From contig CAJFNT010000136.1 of assembly GCA_904395315.1 (NCBI GenBank), positions 1 to 33,073 on the forward strand: a stretch of 33,073 nucleotides of DNA, given 5' to 3'. Both the position numbers and the translations under genes were made by a program. Under the pieces are notes generated by a model. That model did no database searches and was not told where the DNA came from. It saw nothing but the letters and a program-made list of their open reading frames with translations. Source of the stretch: an uncultured Clostridia bacterium (lineage in GTDB: Bacteria > Bacillota > Clostridia > UBA1381). Below, in pieces: positions 6,603 to 13,380 of this stretch. Within the stretch, counting starts at the first letter, position 1; every line of letters begins with the position of its first letter.

Positions 6603-6652
6603 AAAAAAGCTCTTATGAATAGTTGATAAGGCTATTTCGTAAGAGCTTTTTT
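6603..6652. terminator. Strong bidirectional terminator between luxS and rmuC
   Basis: AAAAAAGCTCTTA (6603-6615) pairs with TAAGAGCTTTTTT (6640-6652), with an inner GAATAG/CTATT pairing. A T run follows the stem on both strands, so it serves the two convergent genes. A weaker hairpin built on AACAATA/TATTGTT lies just upstream near 6519-6560. Confidence 0.85.
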
Positions 6653-6675
6653 GTATGTGTCTTAAACTGTCTTTC

Positions 6676-7998
6676 TTACCGGTCATCTGCGGTGTCGTCT
6701 GATAACCCGAGTATATCTGTATCTTCGAGCTTTTCCACGCTGCCAAGCTTTCTGACTATTGCGCGCGTGCGTGTACCGATAAGCTTATCGAGATCGGAAT
6801 TGGCTTGATTTATACGTTTCTGTGCCGATTCAAGAACGGATTCGAATTTTGAGAATTCTGTTTTTACAGCGCCGAGTATCTCCCAGACTTCGGCGGAACG
6901 TTTTTCTATCGCGAGAGTTTTAAATCCCATTTGTATGGAGTTTAGCATTGCCGCCATTGTGCTTGGCCCTGCTATCATTATCTTGTACTTTGCCTGAAGC
7001 TCTTCGACCATGCCTCGGTTTACGGCTTCGGCATAAAGTCCTTCAAACGGCAGGAACATGATCGCAAAATCTGTAGTGTATGGTGGAGACACGTATTTTT
7101 CATGTATGTCTTTTGCTTCGGAAAGCATGCGTGTACGCAGCAGCTTAGAAGCGTTTTCCGTTTCTTCTCGGCTGCCGCTGTCATACGCCTCGAGAAGAGC
7201 CGAATATGTATCACCAGGGAATTTGGAGTCTATTGGCAGGTATGTATATCTGCCGTCTTTATCGGGAAGTTTTATCGCAAATTCGACTGCGTTTCTGCTG
7301 TTTGGCACGGTACATACGTTTGTATCGTACTGTTCCTGAGACAGGATCTGTTCCAAGATCGATCCAAGTTGTATCTCGCCGAGGATACCGCGTGTCTTTA
7401 CATTTGAAAGCACACGTTTAAGGTCGCCTACGCCTTGAGCGAGATTCTGCATCTCGCCGAGTCCTTTATATACCTGTTCGAGTCTTTCGCTAACGAGTTT
7501 AAAAGATTTTGTTATCCGTGATTCGAGCGTCTCTTGAAGCTTTTCATCGACAGTTCCGCGTATGAGTGCGAGCTGTTCGCCGGTCTCGGCCCTCATTTTT
7601 TCAAGACTTTCAATGTTACCGCGTCTTATCCTTTCCATTGTCTCTGTATTTTCATGGCGCATCTGCTCCAATACATTGCTGTTTTCTTCGCGCAGTTTAT
7701 CTATGGCGGCGGTGCTGTCGGCTCTCATCCTATCAAGCCGCCTGTCGACCGTTGCGCGCATATCATTTAGCGCGCGGTCTATTGACGTAAAACGCTGAGT
7801 TTGCATATCTCCGATATCACGCTGGTTTTTGCTCAAAACAGATCCAAGGTGTTCTACGGATCTCCCGACCGCGCTTTGGAGCGCGTCGGAGTTGATCTGC
7901 GGCGCGGCATGTTTGCGTGAGGAAAAAAGCAGAATTATAACGCATATTGCTGTGAATATCGAAACGATGAGAGCTGCACCTGCGAGTATTGTTATCAT
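6676..7998 (-). CDS. rmuC: DNA recombination protein RmuC family
   Basis: This 440-residue protein begins with a single membrane segment (about residues 4-26, rich in Ile, Ala and Val). A long charged coiled coil follows (about 40-180, with repeated RRGNIESLEKMRAE-like units). The RmuC domain (about 190-420) contains GILGEIQLGSILEQIL, VEFAIKLPDKDGRYTYLPIDSKFPGD and YTTDFAIMFLPFEGLYAEA. The family has a nuclease-like fold and in E. coli limits inversions at short repeats; the biochemical role is not settled. GAAGGAAC lies before the ATG at 7998. It has its own promoter at 8038-8066, in the gap after sigK, and may also receive readthrough from that gene. Confidence 0.92.
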   Translation of the reverse strand: MITILAGAALIVSIFTAICVIILLFSSRKHAAPQINSDALQSAVGRSVEHLGSVLSKNQRDIGDMQTQRFTSIDRALNDMRATVDRRLDRMRADSTAAIDKLREENSNVLEQMRHENTETMERIRRGNIESLEKMRAETGEQLALIRGTVDEKLQETLESRITKSFKLVSERLEQVYKGLGEMQNLAQGVGDLKRVLSNVKTRGILGEIQLGSILEQILSQEQYDTNVCTVPNSRNAVEFAIKLPDKDGRYTYLPIDSKFPGDTYSALLEAYDSGSREETENASKLLRTRMLSEAKDIHEKYVSPPYTTDFAIMFLPFEGLYAEAVNRGMVEELQAKYKIMIAGPSTMAAMLNSIQMGFKTLAIEKRSAEVWEILGAVKTEFSKFESVLESAQKRINQANSDLDKLIGTRTRAIVRKLGSVEKLEDTDILGLSDDTADDR

Positions 7999-8037
7999 GT
8001 TTCATGTTCCTTCTTTCATTCAGTAGTATTTTATATA

Positions 8038-8066
8038 ATAATACCATGCGGCGGAACATTTTTCAA
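8038..8066 (-). promoter_or_regulatory. Sigma-A promoter for rmuC
   Basis: On the minus strand there is TTGAAA (8066-8061), a 17-base spacer and TATTAT (8043-8038), in the short gap between sigK and rmuC. Confidence 0.7.
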
Positions 8067-8075
8067 GACTTTTTA

Positions 8076-8762
8076 TCAGCCGAGCTTGTATTCGTCGGCA
8101 AGCTTTTGAAGGCACTTTTTTTCTATCCGGCTTACATAGCTTCGGCTGATGCCGAGATCTTCGGCGATCTCGCGCTGGGTCATTTGCCGCGTCCCGCATA
8201 GACCGTAGCGTCGGAATATTATCTTATATTCGGCGTCTGTAAGAACACGCCGCATTATGCTGTAAAGTTTTTCTGCTTCTATATTGTCTGATACTGTATC
8301 AGCTATATCTTCATCGCTGCCGGTAAGTATATCGGCGAGAGTCATATTGTTGCCTTCGCTGTCGGTGCCTATACCGTCATCGATATATACCTCGCTTTTT
8401 TTTCTGCGTATGGCGCGCAGATACATCAGGACTTCGTTTTCGATGCAACGGGCAATGTATGACGAAAGTTTTTTGTTTTTATCCGCGCTGAAAGTGTTTA
8501 TGCCTTTTATAAGTCCTATCGTTCCTATGGATATGAGATCTTCCGAATTGTTTTCATCTCCGTATTTTTTTGTGATATGAGCCACGAGCCGGAGGTTGTG
8601 CTCTATGAGTACATTCTTTGCGTTTTCATCGCCTTCCGCAAGCAAAGCCAAATATTTTTTTTCTTCCTCGGCAGAAAGAGGCTTGGGGAATGCTGCGCTG
8701 CCGGAAACGTAACCTGCCATCAGGACGACGGTCCTGAGCCATTCGAAAACGGCTTCGATCAT
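8076..8762 (-). CDS. sigK: RNA polymerase sporulation sigma factor, pro-sigma-K
   Basis: This 228-residue sigma-70 family factor controls late mother-cell genes during spore formation. It begins with a hydrophobic pro-sequence (residues 1 to about 20, MIEAVFEWLRTVVLMAGYVS), removed from known sigma-K proteins by the SpoIVFB protease. Then comes AAFPKPLSAEEEKKYLALL and GDENAKNVLIEHNLRLVAHI, the sigma-K hallmark. Region 2 has DLISIGTIGLIKGINTF, and region 4 ends with QREIAEDLGISRSYVSRIEKK. The gene is continuous, with no skin-type element splitting it. I chose the ATG at 8762 because AGGTG lies six bases upstream; a GTG at 8771 overlaps that site. The ribosome binding site lies in the stem of a leader hairpin. 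The organism therefore probably makes spores. Confidence 0.95.
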   Translation of the reverse strand: MIEAVFEWLRTVVLMAGYVSGSAAFPKPLSAEEEKKYLALLAEGDENAKNVLIEHNLRLVAHITKKYGDENNSEDLISIGTIGLIKGINTFSADKNKKLSSYIARCIENEVLMYLRAIRRKKSEVYIDDGIGTDSEGNNMTLADILTGSDEDIADTVSDNIEAEKLYSIMRRVLTDAEYKIIFRRYGLCGTRQMTQREIAEDLGISRSYVSRIEKKCLQKLADEYKLG

Positions 8763-8765
8763 AAA

Positions 8766-8816
8766 AAGCACCTGCCTTTATAATAGTTTTTACACTATTA
8801 TATTCAGCCGGTGCTT
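8766..8816 (-). promoter_or_regulatory. Hairpin that closes over the sigK ribosome binding site
   Basis: In the minus-strand transcript AAGCACC (8816-8810) pairs with GGTGCTT (8772-8766), and inside it ACTATTATA/TATAATAGT (8802-8794 and 8787-8779) pair with a six-base loop. The AGGTG ribosome binding site lies in the 3' arm and is followed by TTTTT and the ATG. It could be a terminator of the upstream comM-like gene, a block on sigK translation, or both. Confidence 0.55.
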
Positions 8817-8831
8817 GTTATGGTTGTATTT

Positions 8832-10361
8832 TTAATATCCGAGCCTGTCGAGATTCCTGTATTGTATGGCTTCGGCTATATGCGTGACCTTAATATCTTC
8901 GCTGCCGTCGAGATCTGCGATGGTCCTTGCGACCTTAAGTATTTTACTGTGAGCTCTCGCGCTCAGGCCGAGTTTATCAAAAGCGTTGCGCATCATTTTG
9001 TCCTCGGCTTCTCCGAGTCGGCAGTATTTGTCGAGCATACCTGCGCTTAATTGAGAATTTGAAGTTATACCCTCATTTTTGTAGCGTTCATTCTGGATCG
9101 CGCGGGCTTTGTTCACTCGCTTTTTGATCTGGGCGCTTGTCTCGCCGTCAGCTATCTTTGAAAGATCGTCATAGCTTACGCTCGGAACCTCTATCTGTAT
9201 ATCTATCCTGTCGAGCAGAGGACCTGAGATCTTTGAGCGGTAGCGGCGGATCTGATTGGAGCTGCATGTGCAGGCACGCTTTGGATTTCCGAAGTTGCCG
9301 CATGGGCATGGGTTCATTGCGGTAACGAGCGTGATATTGCACGGATATGTAAGTGTGGCGTTGACTCTCGAGATCGTTATAGAACCGTCCTCAAGCGGCT
9401 GGCGGAGGACTTCGAGGGTATCACGACGAAATTCCGGTAGCTCATCTAAAAAAAGGACTCCGCAGTGCGCGAGCGAAAGTTCTCCGGGGCGCGGCGTTGT
9501 TCCGCCTCCGGAAAGAGCGTTTGCTGACACTGTGTGATGAGGACTTCGGAACGGACGCTGTGTTATAAGCGGCGTTCCGGCGGGCAGCGCTCCGGCGATC
9601 GAGTGGAGTTTTGTGACCTCAAGCATCTCCTCGAAGGTCATGTCAGGAAGAATGGTGCTCATACGCTTGGCGAGCATAGATTTACCTGTCCCCGCCGGGC
9701 CTATCATGAGCACATTGTGCGAGCCGCTTGCCGCTATTTCCATAGCTCGTTTTGCCTGTTCCTGTCCCTTTACTTCGATCATATCTATTGTGCTTGCGGC
9801 GGCTGCCGCTCTCAGTATATCCGGATCGGGATGATAGGGCTGTATTCTGTAAACACCGTCAAAATGGTCGAGGACTTCGCCGAGACGGTGGACAGGATAA
9901 ACTTCCACTCCTTGTATGACCGCGGCCTCGTTGGCGTTTTGCGCGGGAACGAAGCATTTTGTGAATCCGTGCTCATATGCTGAGATCACCATCGGGAGCA
10001 CGCCGTTTACGGATTTGACAGAGCCGTCAAGCGCGAGTTCTCCTATAAATATCGTTTTATCGGGATCGGGTATATTTATTTGTCCCGATGCGGTCAGGAT
10101 ACCGACGGTTATGGCAAGATCAAATCCTGAGCCTTCTTTTTTTAAAGACGCAGGAGCAAGATTTATTGTTATGCGTTTGCGGGGATACTCACAGCCGCAG
10201 TTCTTGATCGATGCCTTTGCGCGTTCGCGTGCCTCGCGAACAGCCGCGTCGGGAAGTCCTATCATGTCGAACGCTATAAGTCCATTTGAAATATCTGTTT
10301 GTACTTCGACTATAAAGCCGTCGAGTCCCATAAGAGTCACTGTGTTTACCGAAGCGAACAT
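8832..10361 (-). CDS. YifB/ComM family Mg-chelatase-like ATPase
   Basis: This 509-residue protein has an N-terminal Lon-protease-like domain (about residues 1-180, with IGLPDAAVREARERAKASI and INLAPASLKKEGSGFDLAI). The AAA+ domain follows, with Walker A GPAGTGKSMLAKR near residue 220 and Walker B GVLFLDELPEF. FRSPHHTVSANAL, MNPCPCGNFG and DRIDIQIEVP are typical of the family. The related ComM is a branch-migration helicase aiding integration of DNA taken up in transformation. That function is known for some proteobacteria and is inferred here. GAAAGG lies 11 bases before the ATG at 10361. No promoter is visible directly upstream, so it may be read through from the small gene at 10433. Confidence 0.92.
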   Translation of the reverse strand: MFASVNTVTLMGLDGFIVEVQTDISNGLIAFDMIGLPDAAVREARERAKASIKNCGCEYPRKRITINLAPASLKKEGSGFDLAITVGILTASGQINIPDPDKTIFIGELALDGSVKSVNGVLPMVISAYEHGFTKCFVPAQNANEAAVIQGVEVYPVHRLGEVLDHFDGVYRIQPYHPDPDILRAAAAASTIDMIEVKGQEQAKRAMEIAASGSHNVLMIGPAGTGKSMLAKRMSTILPDMTFEEMLEVTKLHSIAGALPAGTPLITQRPFRSPHHTVSANALSGGGTTPRPGELSLAHCGVLFLDELPEFRRDTLEVLRQPLEDGSITISRVNATLTYPCNITLVTAMNPCPCGNFGNPKRACTCSSNQIRRYRSKISGPLLDRIDIQIEVPSVSYDDLSKIADGETSAQIKKRVNKARAIQNERYKNEGITSNSQLSAGMLDKYCRLGEAEDKMMRNAFDKLGLSARAHSKILKVARTIADLDGSEDIKVTHIAEAIQYRNLDRLGY

Positions 10362-10387
10362 TGTTTTACAGCCTTTCTGCCCATCTC

Positions 10388-10424
10388 AATAAAACAGCAT
10401 CCTGCCGATGGGCCCGCAGGACGC
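10388..10424 (-). terminator. Terminator or attenuator after the 46-residue small gene
   Basis: In the minus-strand transcript GCGTCCTGC (10424-10416) pairs with GCAGGATGC (10405-10397) with one mismatch, then TGTTTTATT follows. It lies between the small gene and the comM-like gene and may leave part of the transcripts to continue. Confidence 0.6.
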
Positions 10425-10432
10425 GCTATACC

Positions 10433-10573
10433 TTATTCTCTGATATATACACCTTGTTCTTCTATATAGTCGAGAATATCCTGTATCCCTTCTTCCGGCC
10501 AGTTTTCACTGATCGGTTTTTTTTCCTGTTCAAGGTCAGTGCCGTCAGTCTTTTTGGTGTCCTTGGTATTCAT
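10433..10573 (-). CDS. Small acidic protein of 46 residues, unknown function
   Basis: The gene encodes a charged, hydrophilic protein beginning MNTKDTKKTDGTDLEQ and ending in EGIQDILDYIEEQGVYIRE. I take it as real because GAGGG stands six bases before the ATG at 10573, a consensus sigma-A promoter lies at 10652-10680, and a terminator hairpin follows the TAA. It has no membrane segment. The last half could form a helix. I do not recognise the family. It precedes the comM-like gene and may share its transcript. Confidence 0.6.
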   Translation of the reverse strand: MNTKDTKKTDGTDLEQEKKPISENWPEEGIQDILDYIEEQGVYIRE

Positions 10574-10651
10574 AGATATCCCTCTCTTTCTTGATCATAG
10601 TGGATAATTGCAAGACATATTCATTGAGGTTGCCTGATCTGTTATATATTT

Positions 10652-10680
10652 ATTATAGCATTATTGTGTTAGGGAGTCAA
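10652..10680 (-). promoter_or_regulatory. Sigma-A promoter for the 46-residue small gene
   Basis: On the minus strand there is TTGACT (10680-10675), a 17-base spacer and TATAAT (10657-10652). The leader is about 70 nucleotides. Confidence 0.75.
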
Positions 10681-10719
10681 GGAAATAATTTGGTATTTCA
10701 TAAATCTATGCAAATACAT

Positions 10720-10980
10720 TTATAGATCTGTTCCTTCGCCGCACAGCCATTCCATACTTACATTTAAAGCTTTTGAGAAAAGCAAAAGCTCTGCATCGCA
10801 TACATGGCGCTGATTTCTCTCAATTTGTGAAATAATCCGTTTGGTCATGTTTTCATAACCCATAAATTGTATACGTTGAGCCAATTCATCCTGAGTAATT
10901 GGCGGTTTTTGCAATGTTCTTCCTAAGCGAATACGATCTCCGCAAATATTTCCGGATATTAAGAATAATTTTCTTCTCAT
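10720..10980 (-). CDS. XRE-family helix-turn-helix regulator
   Basis: This 86-residue DNA-binding protein has a Cro/C1-type helix-turn-helix: GDRIRLGRTLQKPPITQDELAQRI, then MTKRIISQIERNQRHVCDAEL and LLFSKALNVSMEWLCG. From memory, single-domain proteins of this design are common in clostridia and often act on nearby promoters. The ATG at 10980 follows GGAG by six bases; a TTG at 10992 overlaps that site. The gene and the 480 bases upstream are visibly richer in AT than the flanking genes, which fits acquired DNA or a regulatory island. A 19-bp palindrome at 11075-11093 is a candidate target. Confidence 0.85.
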   Translation of the reverse strand: MRRKLFLISGNICGDRIRLGRTLQKPPITQDELAQRIQFMGYENMTKRIISQIERNQRHVCDAELLLFSKALNVSMEWLCGEGTDL

Positions 10981-11036
10981 AAAAATCTCCAATCTATAAA
11001 TTTAATCTTTTAAATGAAAATTTTATAACTACTCTG

Positions 11037-11064
11037 TTGAATTATAAACGTTTTTTGGTATAAT
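11037..11064 (+). promoter_or_regulatory. Sigma-A promoter reading toward the 18-codon ORF
   Basis: TTGAAT (11037-11042), a 16-base spacer and TATAAT (11059-11064). The predicted start lies just before the 19-bp palindrome at 11075. Confidence 0.55.
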
Positions 11065-11074
11065 TCATACTAAA

Positions 11075-11093
11075 TTAAGGATTAAATCCTTAA
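11075..11093. promoter_or_regulatory. 19-bp perfect palindrome at the transcription start
   Basis: TTAAGGATT-A-AATCCTTAA has two perfect nine-base arms. It begins 11 bases after the -10 element, at about +4 to +22, the usual place for a repressor operator. The XRE gene starts about 95 bases away on the other strand and is the obvious candidate to bind it. Confidence 0.5.
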
Positions 11094-11163
11094 ACTATGT
11101 ATGTAAATGACGAAAATTGAATTAATTATAATTTGATAATATTTTGTGCAGGAGGATATAGAA

Positions 11164-11220
11164 ATGATACTGAGTAAGAATTTTGATTTGTCACCTTTTA
11201 TAGGCAAACTGTACTTGTAA
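11164..11220 (+). CDS. 18-codon ORF with a strong ribosome binding site
   Basis: This reads MILSKNFDLSPFIGKLYL and then stops. GGAGGATATAGAAATG is among the best ribosome binding sites in the window. The same frame then runs without a stop from 11221 through the propeller gene at 11464-13086. It might be a leader peptide, a small peptide, or the start of a longer gene broken by one stop codon. No family is recognised. Confidence 0.35.
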   Translation: MILSKNFDLSPFIGKLYL

Positions 11221-11340
11221 GGCGGGGATTATCTTGATAGAAGACTATCAACATCAATAATATATTTATATATTAGCAACTATACACAAATATGCAAAAG
11301 GATATTTTTCAAATTTAGTAGTCTTTTTTCTTTGAAAGGG

Positions 11341-11369
11341 TTGTATTTGCAAAACGATTGTGGTAAAAT
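11341..11369 (+). promoter_or_regulatory. Possible promoter of the propeller gene
   Basis: TTGTAT (11341-11346), a 17-base spacer and TAAAAT (11364-11369). It lies about 95 bases before the ATG at 11464. Confidence 0.45.
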
Positions 11370-11373
11370 TCTA

Positions 11374-11399
11374 AAAAGCCGAGTAAGAATGCGGCTTTT
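11374..11399 (+). promoter_or_regulatory. Leader hairpin AAAAGCCG/CGGCTTTT
   Basis: AAAAGCCG (11374-11381) and CGGCTTTT (11392-11399) form an eight-base stem with a ten-base loop, followed by ATATATA. It begins right after the predicted transcription start and resembles a short terminator, so it could be an attenuator or the end of the transcript from 11164. Confidence 0.4.
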
Positions 11400-11463
11400 A
11401 TATATAGACCGCCGGCGAGAATGGGTCGGTTGTTTGCATTTTGAAAGAGAGGTATTTTTAACC

Positions 11464-13086
11464 ATGGAAACACATTTGTTGAAGCGCATTGACACCTCGA
11501 TGTGCGGAAAAGGATGCCGTATGTGGCTGGGAGACATAGACGGTGATGGACGTATGGAGATAGTAATGGTCCAGCCGGATGGAGGATTCGATGACCGTTT
11601 TTATCCGCACTCAGTGCAATGCGCTACAGCGTTTGATATTGAAGGAAATATGCTTTGGAGAGTGGGTGAACCCGATCCCGATGTGGTTGGCAGCGGCTCG
11701 GATATACCTGCTCAGATCTATGATATCGATAACGATGGAAATAATGAATTTATATGCTGTATGAAAGACGGTCTTTATATATTTAACGGTAAGACCGGAA
11801 AGCTTAAGTCGAAGCATGCGCTGCCTGACGAGCATGCGCATGACTGTATAGTCATAGCAGATCTTGAGGGGACAGGTTATCCGCAGAATATAATATTGAA
11901 AAACAGATATCATAAGCTTTGGGCTCTTGACAAAGATTTTAAAGTTATGTGGACTTTTGAGGGAAATATAGGTCATTATCCTTGGCCCTATGATCTTGAC
12001 GGCGATGGCAGGGATGAGCTGATCGCGGGATATAATGTGCTTAACGGCAAGGGCGAGGTGCTCTGGACGATAGACATGGAGGATCATGCCGATTGTATAT
12101 GGATAGCGGATCTCGATCAGGATCCTTCCGACGGACCGAATGTTATCATCGGCGGAGCCGATTCAACGGCTTATACATGGGACGGAAAGCTTATATGGAG
12201 ATATACCGAAACGGTGGAATCGCAGAACCTTGCGCCGGGTAATTTCATTCCGGAGAACAAGGGGACAGAAATAGGCGGGCTTGACAGGATAGTAAGAACG
12301 GGTGAGAACGGTAAAGACGGAGTGTTTCTTATAAATTATAAGGCGGAGACTCTGTTCAAGGAGGACAGAAAAGTCCCTGGGTGGTCATCGATAGCCACAA
12401 CTATACATAATTTTGATGGTACCGGAAAGGATCATCTCCTTGTATACAAGAGAAGCGGATTGCCTGCCGGTATATTTGACGGGCGTATGAATGCGGTGTT
12501 TGAGTTCCCGTTTGAGGGACAGGTAATGTGGACAGACCTTATAGGAGATGGGCAGCCGCAGGTGCTGATATATAATGATGAAAAGATCGAGATATATTCT
12601 GCGAAAGATATAGATCTCTCAAAAGCTGAAGTTCCGTATACGAGACCGCAGCCGAAACGTCTTTATAACTGGACACGGTATTGGGGCAGCGAGATGGCGC
12701 CGGAGCAGTATGCGGTAAATTACATAACAGGAGACTTTACAACGAATGAGATACTGCCTTGGGCTGAGAATTACAGTGAAACTGGGGAGGAAATACCGAT
12801 AACAAGAGCTGATTTTATAGTGCTTCTTGTAAACGGACTGAGACTCCGCGCATACGGAAAAAATGTGTTTGATGATGTGCTGGAGCGTGACTATTTCTGC
12901 GCGGCGGCTAAAATAGCGGCAAAACTTGGCATCGTTGAGGGCGGCAAGCTTCGTCCGAATGATATCATAACGGCAGAGGAAGCCTCCGAGATGGTAGGTA
13001 AGGCATCGGGCAGAAATGTTGACTGCGGAATCGGTGAACTGAACAAGAGAAGAGCGGCTGAGATCATGTGTACGTTGTTAAAGTAA
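11464..13086 (+). CDS. Calcium-loop (FG-GAP/VCBS-like) beta-propeller protein with C-terminal SLH-like domain
   Basis: This 540-residue protein contains repeated calcium-loop units: GDIDGDGRMEI (residues 23-33), YDIDNDGNNEF, ADLEGTGYPQN, YDLDGDGRDEL, ADLDQDPSDGP, HNFDGTGKDHL and TDLIGDGQPQV, consistent with a seven- or eight-bladed propeller. Such loops occur in integrin-like repeats and in family 11 rhamnogalacturonan lyases, but I cannot confirm catalytic residues. The last 95 residues (ITRADFIVLLVNGLRL, NVFDDV, AAKLGIVEGG, PNDIITAEEASEMV) look like a degenerate S-layer homology domain. No signal peptide or membrane segment is present at the ATG at 11464 or in the open frame before it, which is odd for an SLH protein. 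GAGAGG lies about 11 bases upstream. A cytoplasmic carbohydrate-binding role is possible; function is unknown. Confidence 0.75.
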   Translation: METHLLKRIDTSMCGKGCRMWLGDIDGDGRMEIVMVQPDGGFDDRFYPHSVQCATAFDIEGNMLWRVGEPDPDVVGSGSDIPAQIYDIDNDGNNEFICCMKDGLYIFNGKTGKLKSKHALPDEHAHDCIVIADLEGTGYPQNIILKNRYHKLWALDKDFKVMWTFEGNIGHYPWPYDLDGDGRDELIAGYNVLNGKGEVLWTIDMEDHADCIWIADLDQDPSDGPNVIIGGADSTAYTWDGKLIWRYTETVESQNLAPGNFIPENKGTEIGGLDRIVRTGENGKDGVFLINYKAETLFKEDRKVPGWSSIATTIHNFDGTGKDHLLVYKRSGLPAGIFDGRMNAVFEFPFEGQVMWTDLIGDGQPQVLIYNDEKIEIYSAKDIDLSKAEVPYTRPQPKRLYNWTRYWGSEMAPEQYAVNYITGDFTTNEILPWAENYSETGEEIPITRADFIVLLVNGLRLRAYGKNVFDDVLERDYFCAAAKIAAKLGIVEGGKLRPNDIITAEEASEMVGKASGRNVDCGIGELNKRRAAEIMCTLLK

Positions 13087-13103
13087 AAAATGAATATGTA
13101 AAT

Positions 13104-13142
13104 AACGCTGCGCTGAAAGTTATTTTCTTTGCAGCGTTTTTT
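13104..13142 (+). terminator. Intrinsic terminator of the propeller gene
   Basis: AACGCTGC (13104-13111) pairs with GCAGCGTT (13131-13138), with an inner AAAG/CTTT pairing, followed by a T run to 13142. Confidence 0.85.
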
Positions 13143-13151
13143 GTTATGCGA

Positions 13152-13319
13152 TTACAAAGTTGTTCTCAGGTCATCGCCGAAGACGCGGAGCTCTTCGAGA
13201 TTCTTTGCGCCCGTATATTTGTCAAGAAGCTGTTTCTGAACAGCTGCGGGCAGTGAATCAAAGTATGCTTTTGAGCGTGGATCGCTTTGAAGAAGTTCCA
13301 ATGTGGAGTTAAATTCCAT
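13152..13319 (-). CDS. Small protein of 55 residues, unknown function
   Basis: The protein begins MEFNSTLELLQSDPRSKAYF and continues DSLPAAVQKQLLDKY, ending in LEELRVFGDDLRTTL. The YFDSLP..VQ..L pattern with a C-terminal helix resembles short clostridial hypothetical proteins that I remember without an assigned function. It is hydrophilic and mostly helical, with no signal peptide. The ATG at 13319 follows GAGGTG by six bases; an upstream ATG at 13337 lies within the hairpin loop. That ribosome binding site sits in the 3' arm of a perfect nine-base hairpin. It lies downstream of the acyl-CoA synthetase on the same strand and may be co-transcribed. Confidence 0.7.
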   Translation of the reverse strand: MEFNSTLELLQSDPRSKAYFDSLPAAVQKQLLDKYTGAKNLEELRVFGDDLRTTL

Positions 13320-13324
13320 AAAAA

Positions 13325-13353
13325 TCACCTCACACATATTATGCGTGAGGTGA
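13325..13353 (-). promoter_or_regulatory. Hairpin enclosing the ribosome binding site of the small gene
   Basis: In the minus-strand transcript TCACCTCAC (13353-13345) pairs with GTGAGGTGA (13333-13325) around an 11-base loop, and TTTTT then the ATG follow. The arm GTGAGGTGA contains the ribosome binding site. It may end the upstream acyl-CoA synthetase transcript and also restrain translation of the small gene. Confidence 0.6.
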
Positions 13354-13380
13354 CATAGGAATATTCAAAGTAATTCAAAT

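Larger units (their letters stand above)
11221..11463 (+). other. AT-rich stretch without a recognised gene
   Basis: This 243-base leader before the propeller gene is open in the frame of that gene but does not look like protein. It contains a possible promoter (11341-11369) and a hairpin (11374-11399). Nothing else is recognisable. Confidence 0.5.

Noticed and set aside
8800-8850. Sigma-E or sigma-K type promoter for sigK
   Set aside because: CATAACAA and GAATATAATA resemble such elements, but spacing and sequence do not fit the consensus well enough to call.
9534-9983. Plus-strand ORF of 149 residues
   Set aside because: It is antisense to the comM-like ATPase gene and has no features of its own.
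10720-11463. Prophage or integrated element around the XRE gene
   Set aside because: No integrase, attachment repeats or phage structural genes are present; only an AT-rich stretch and one regulator are seen.
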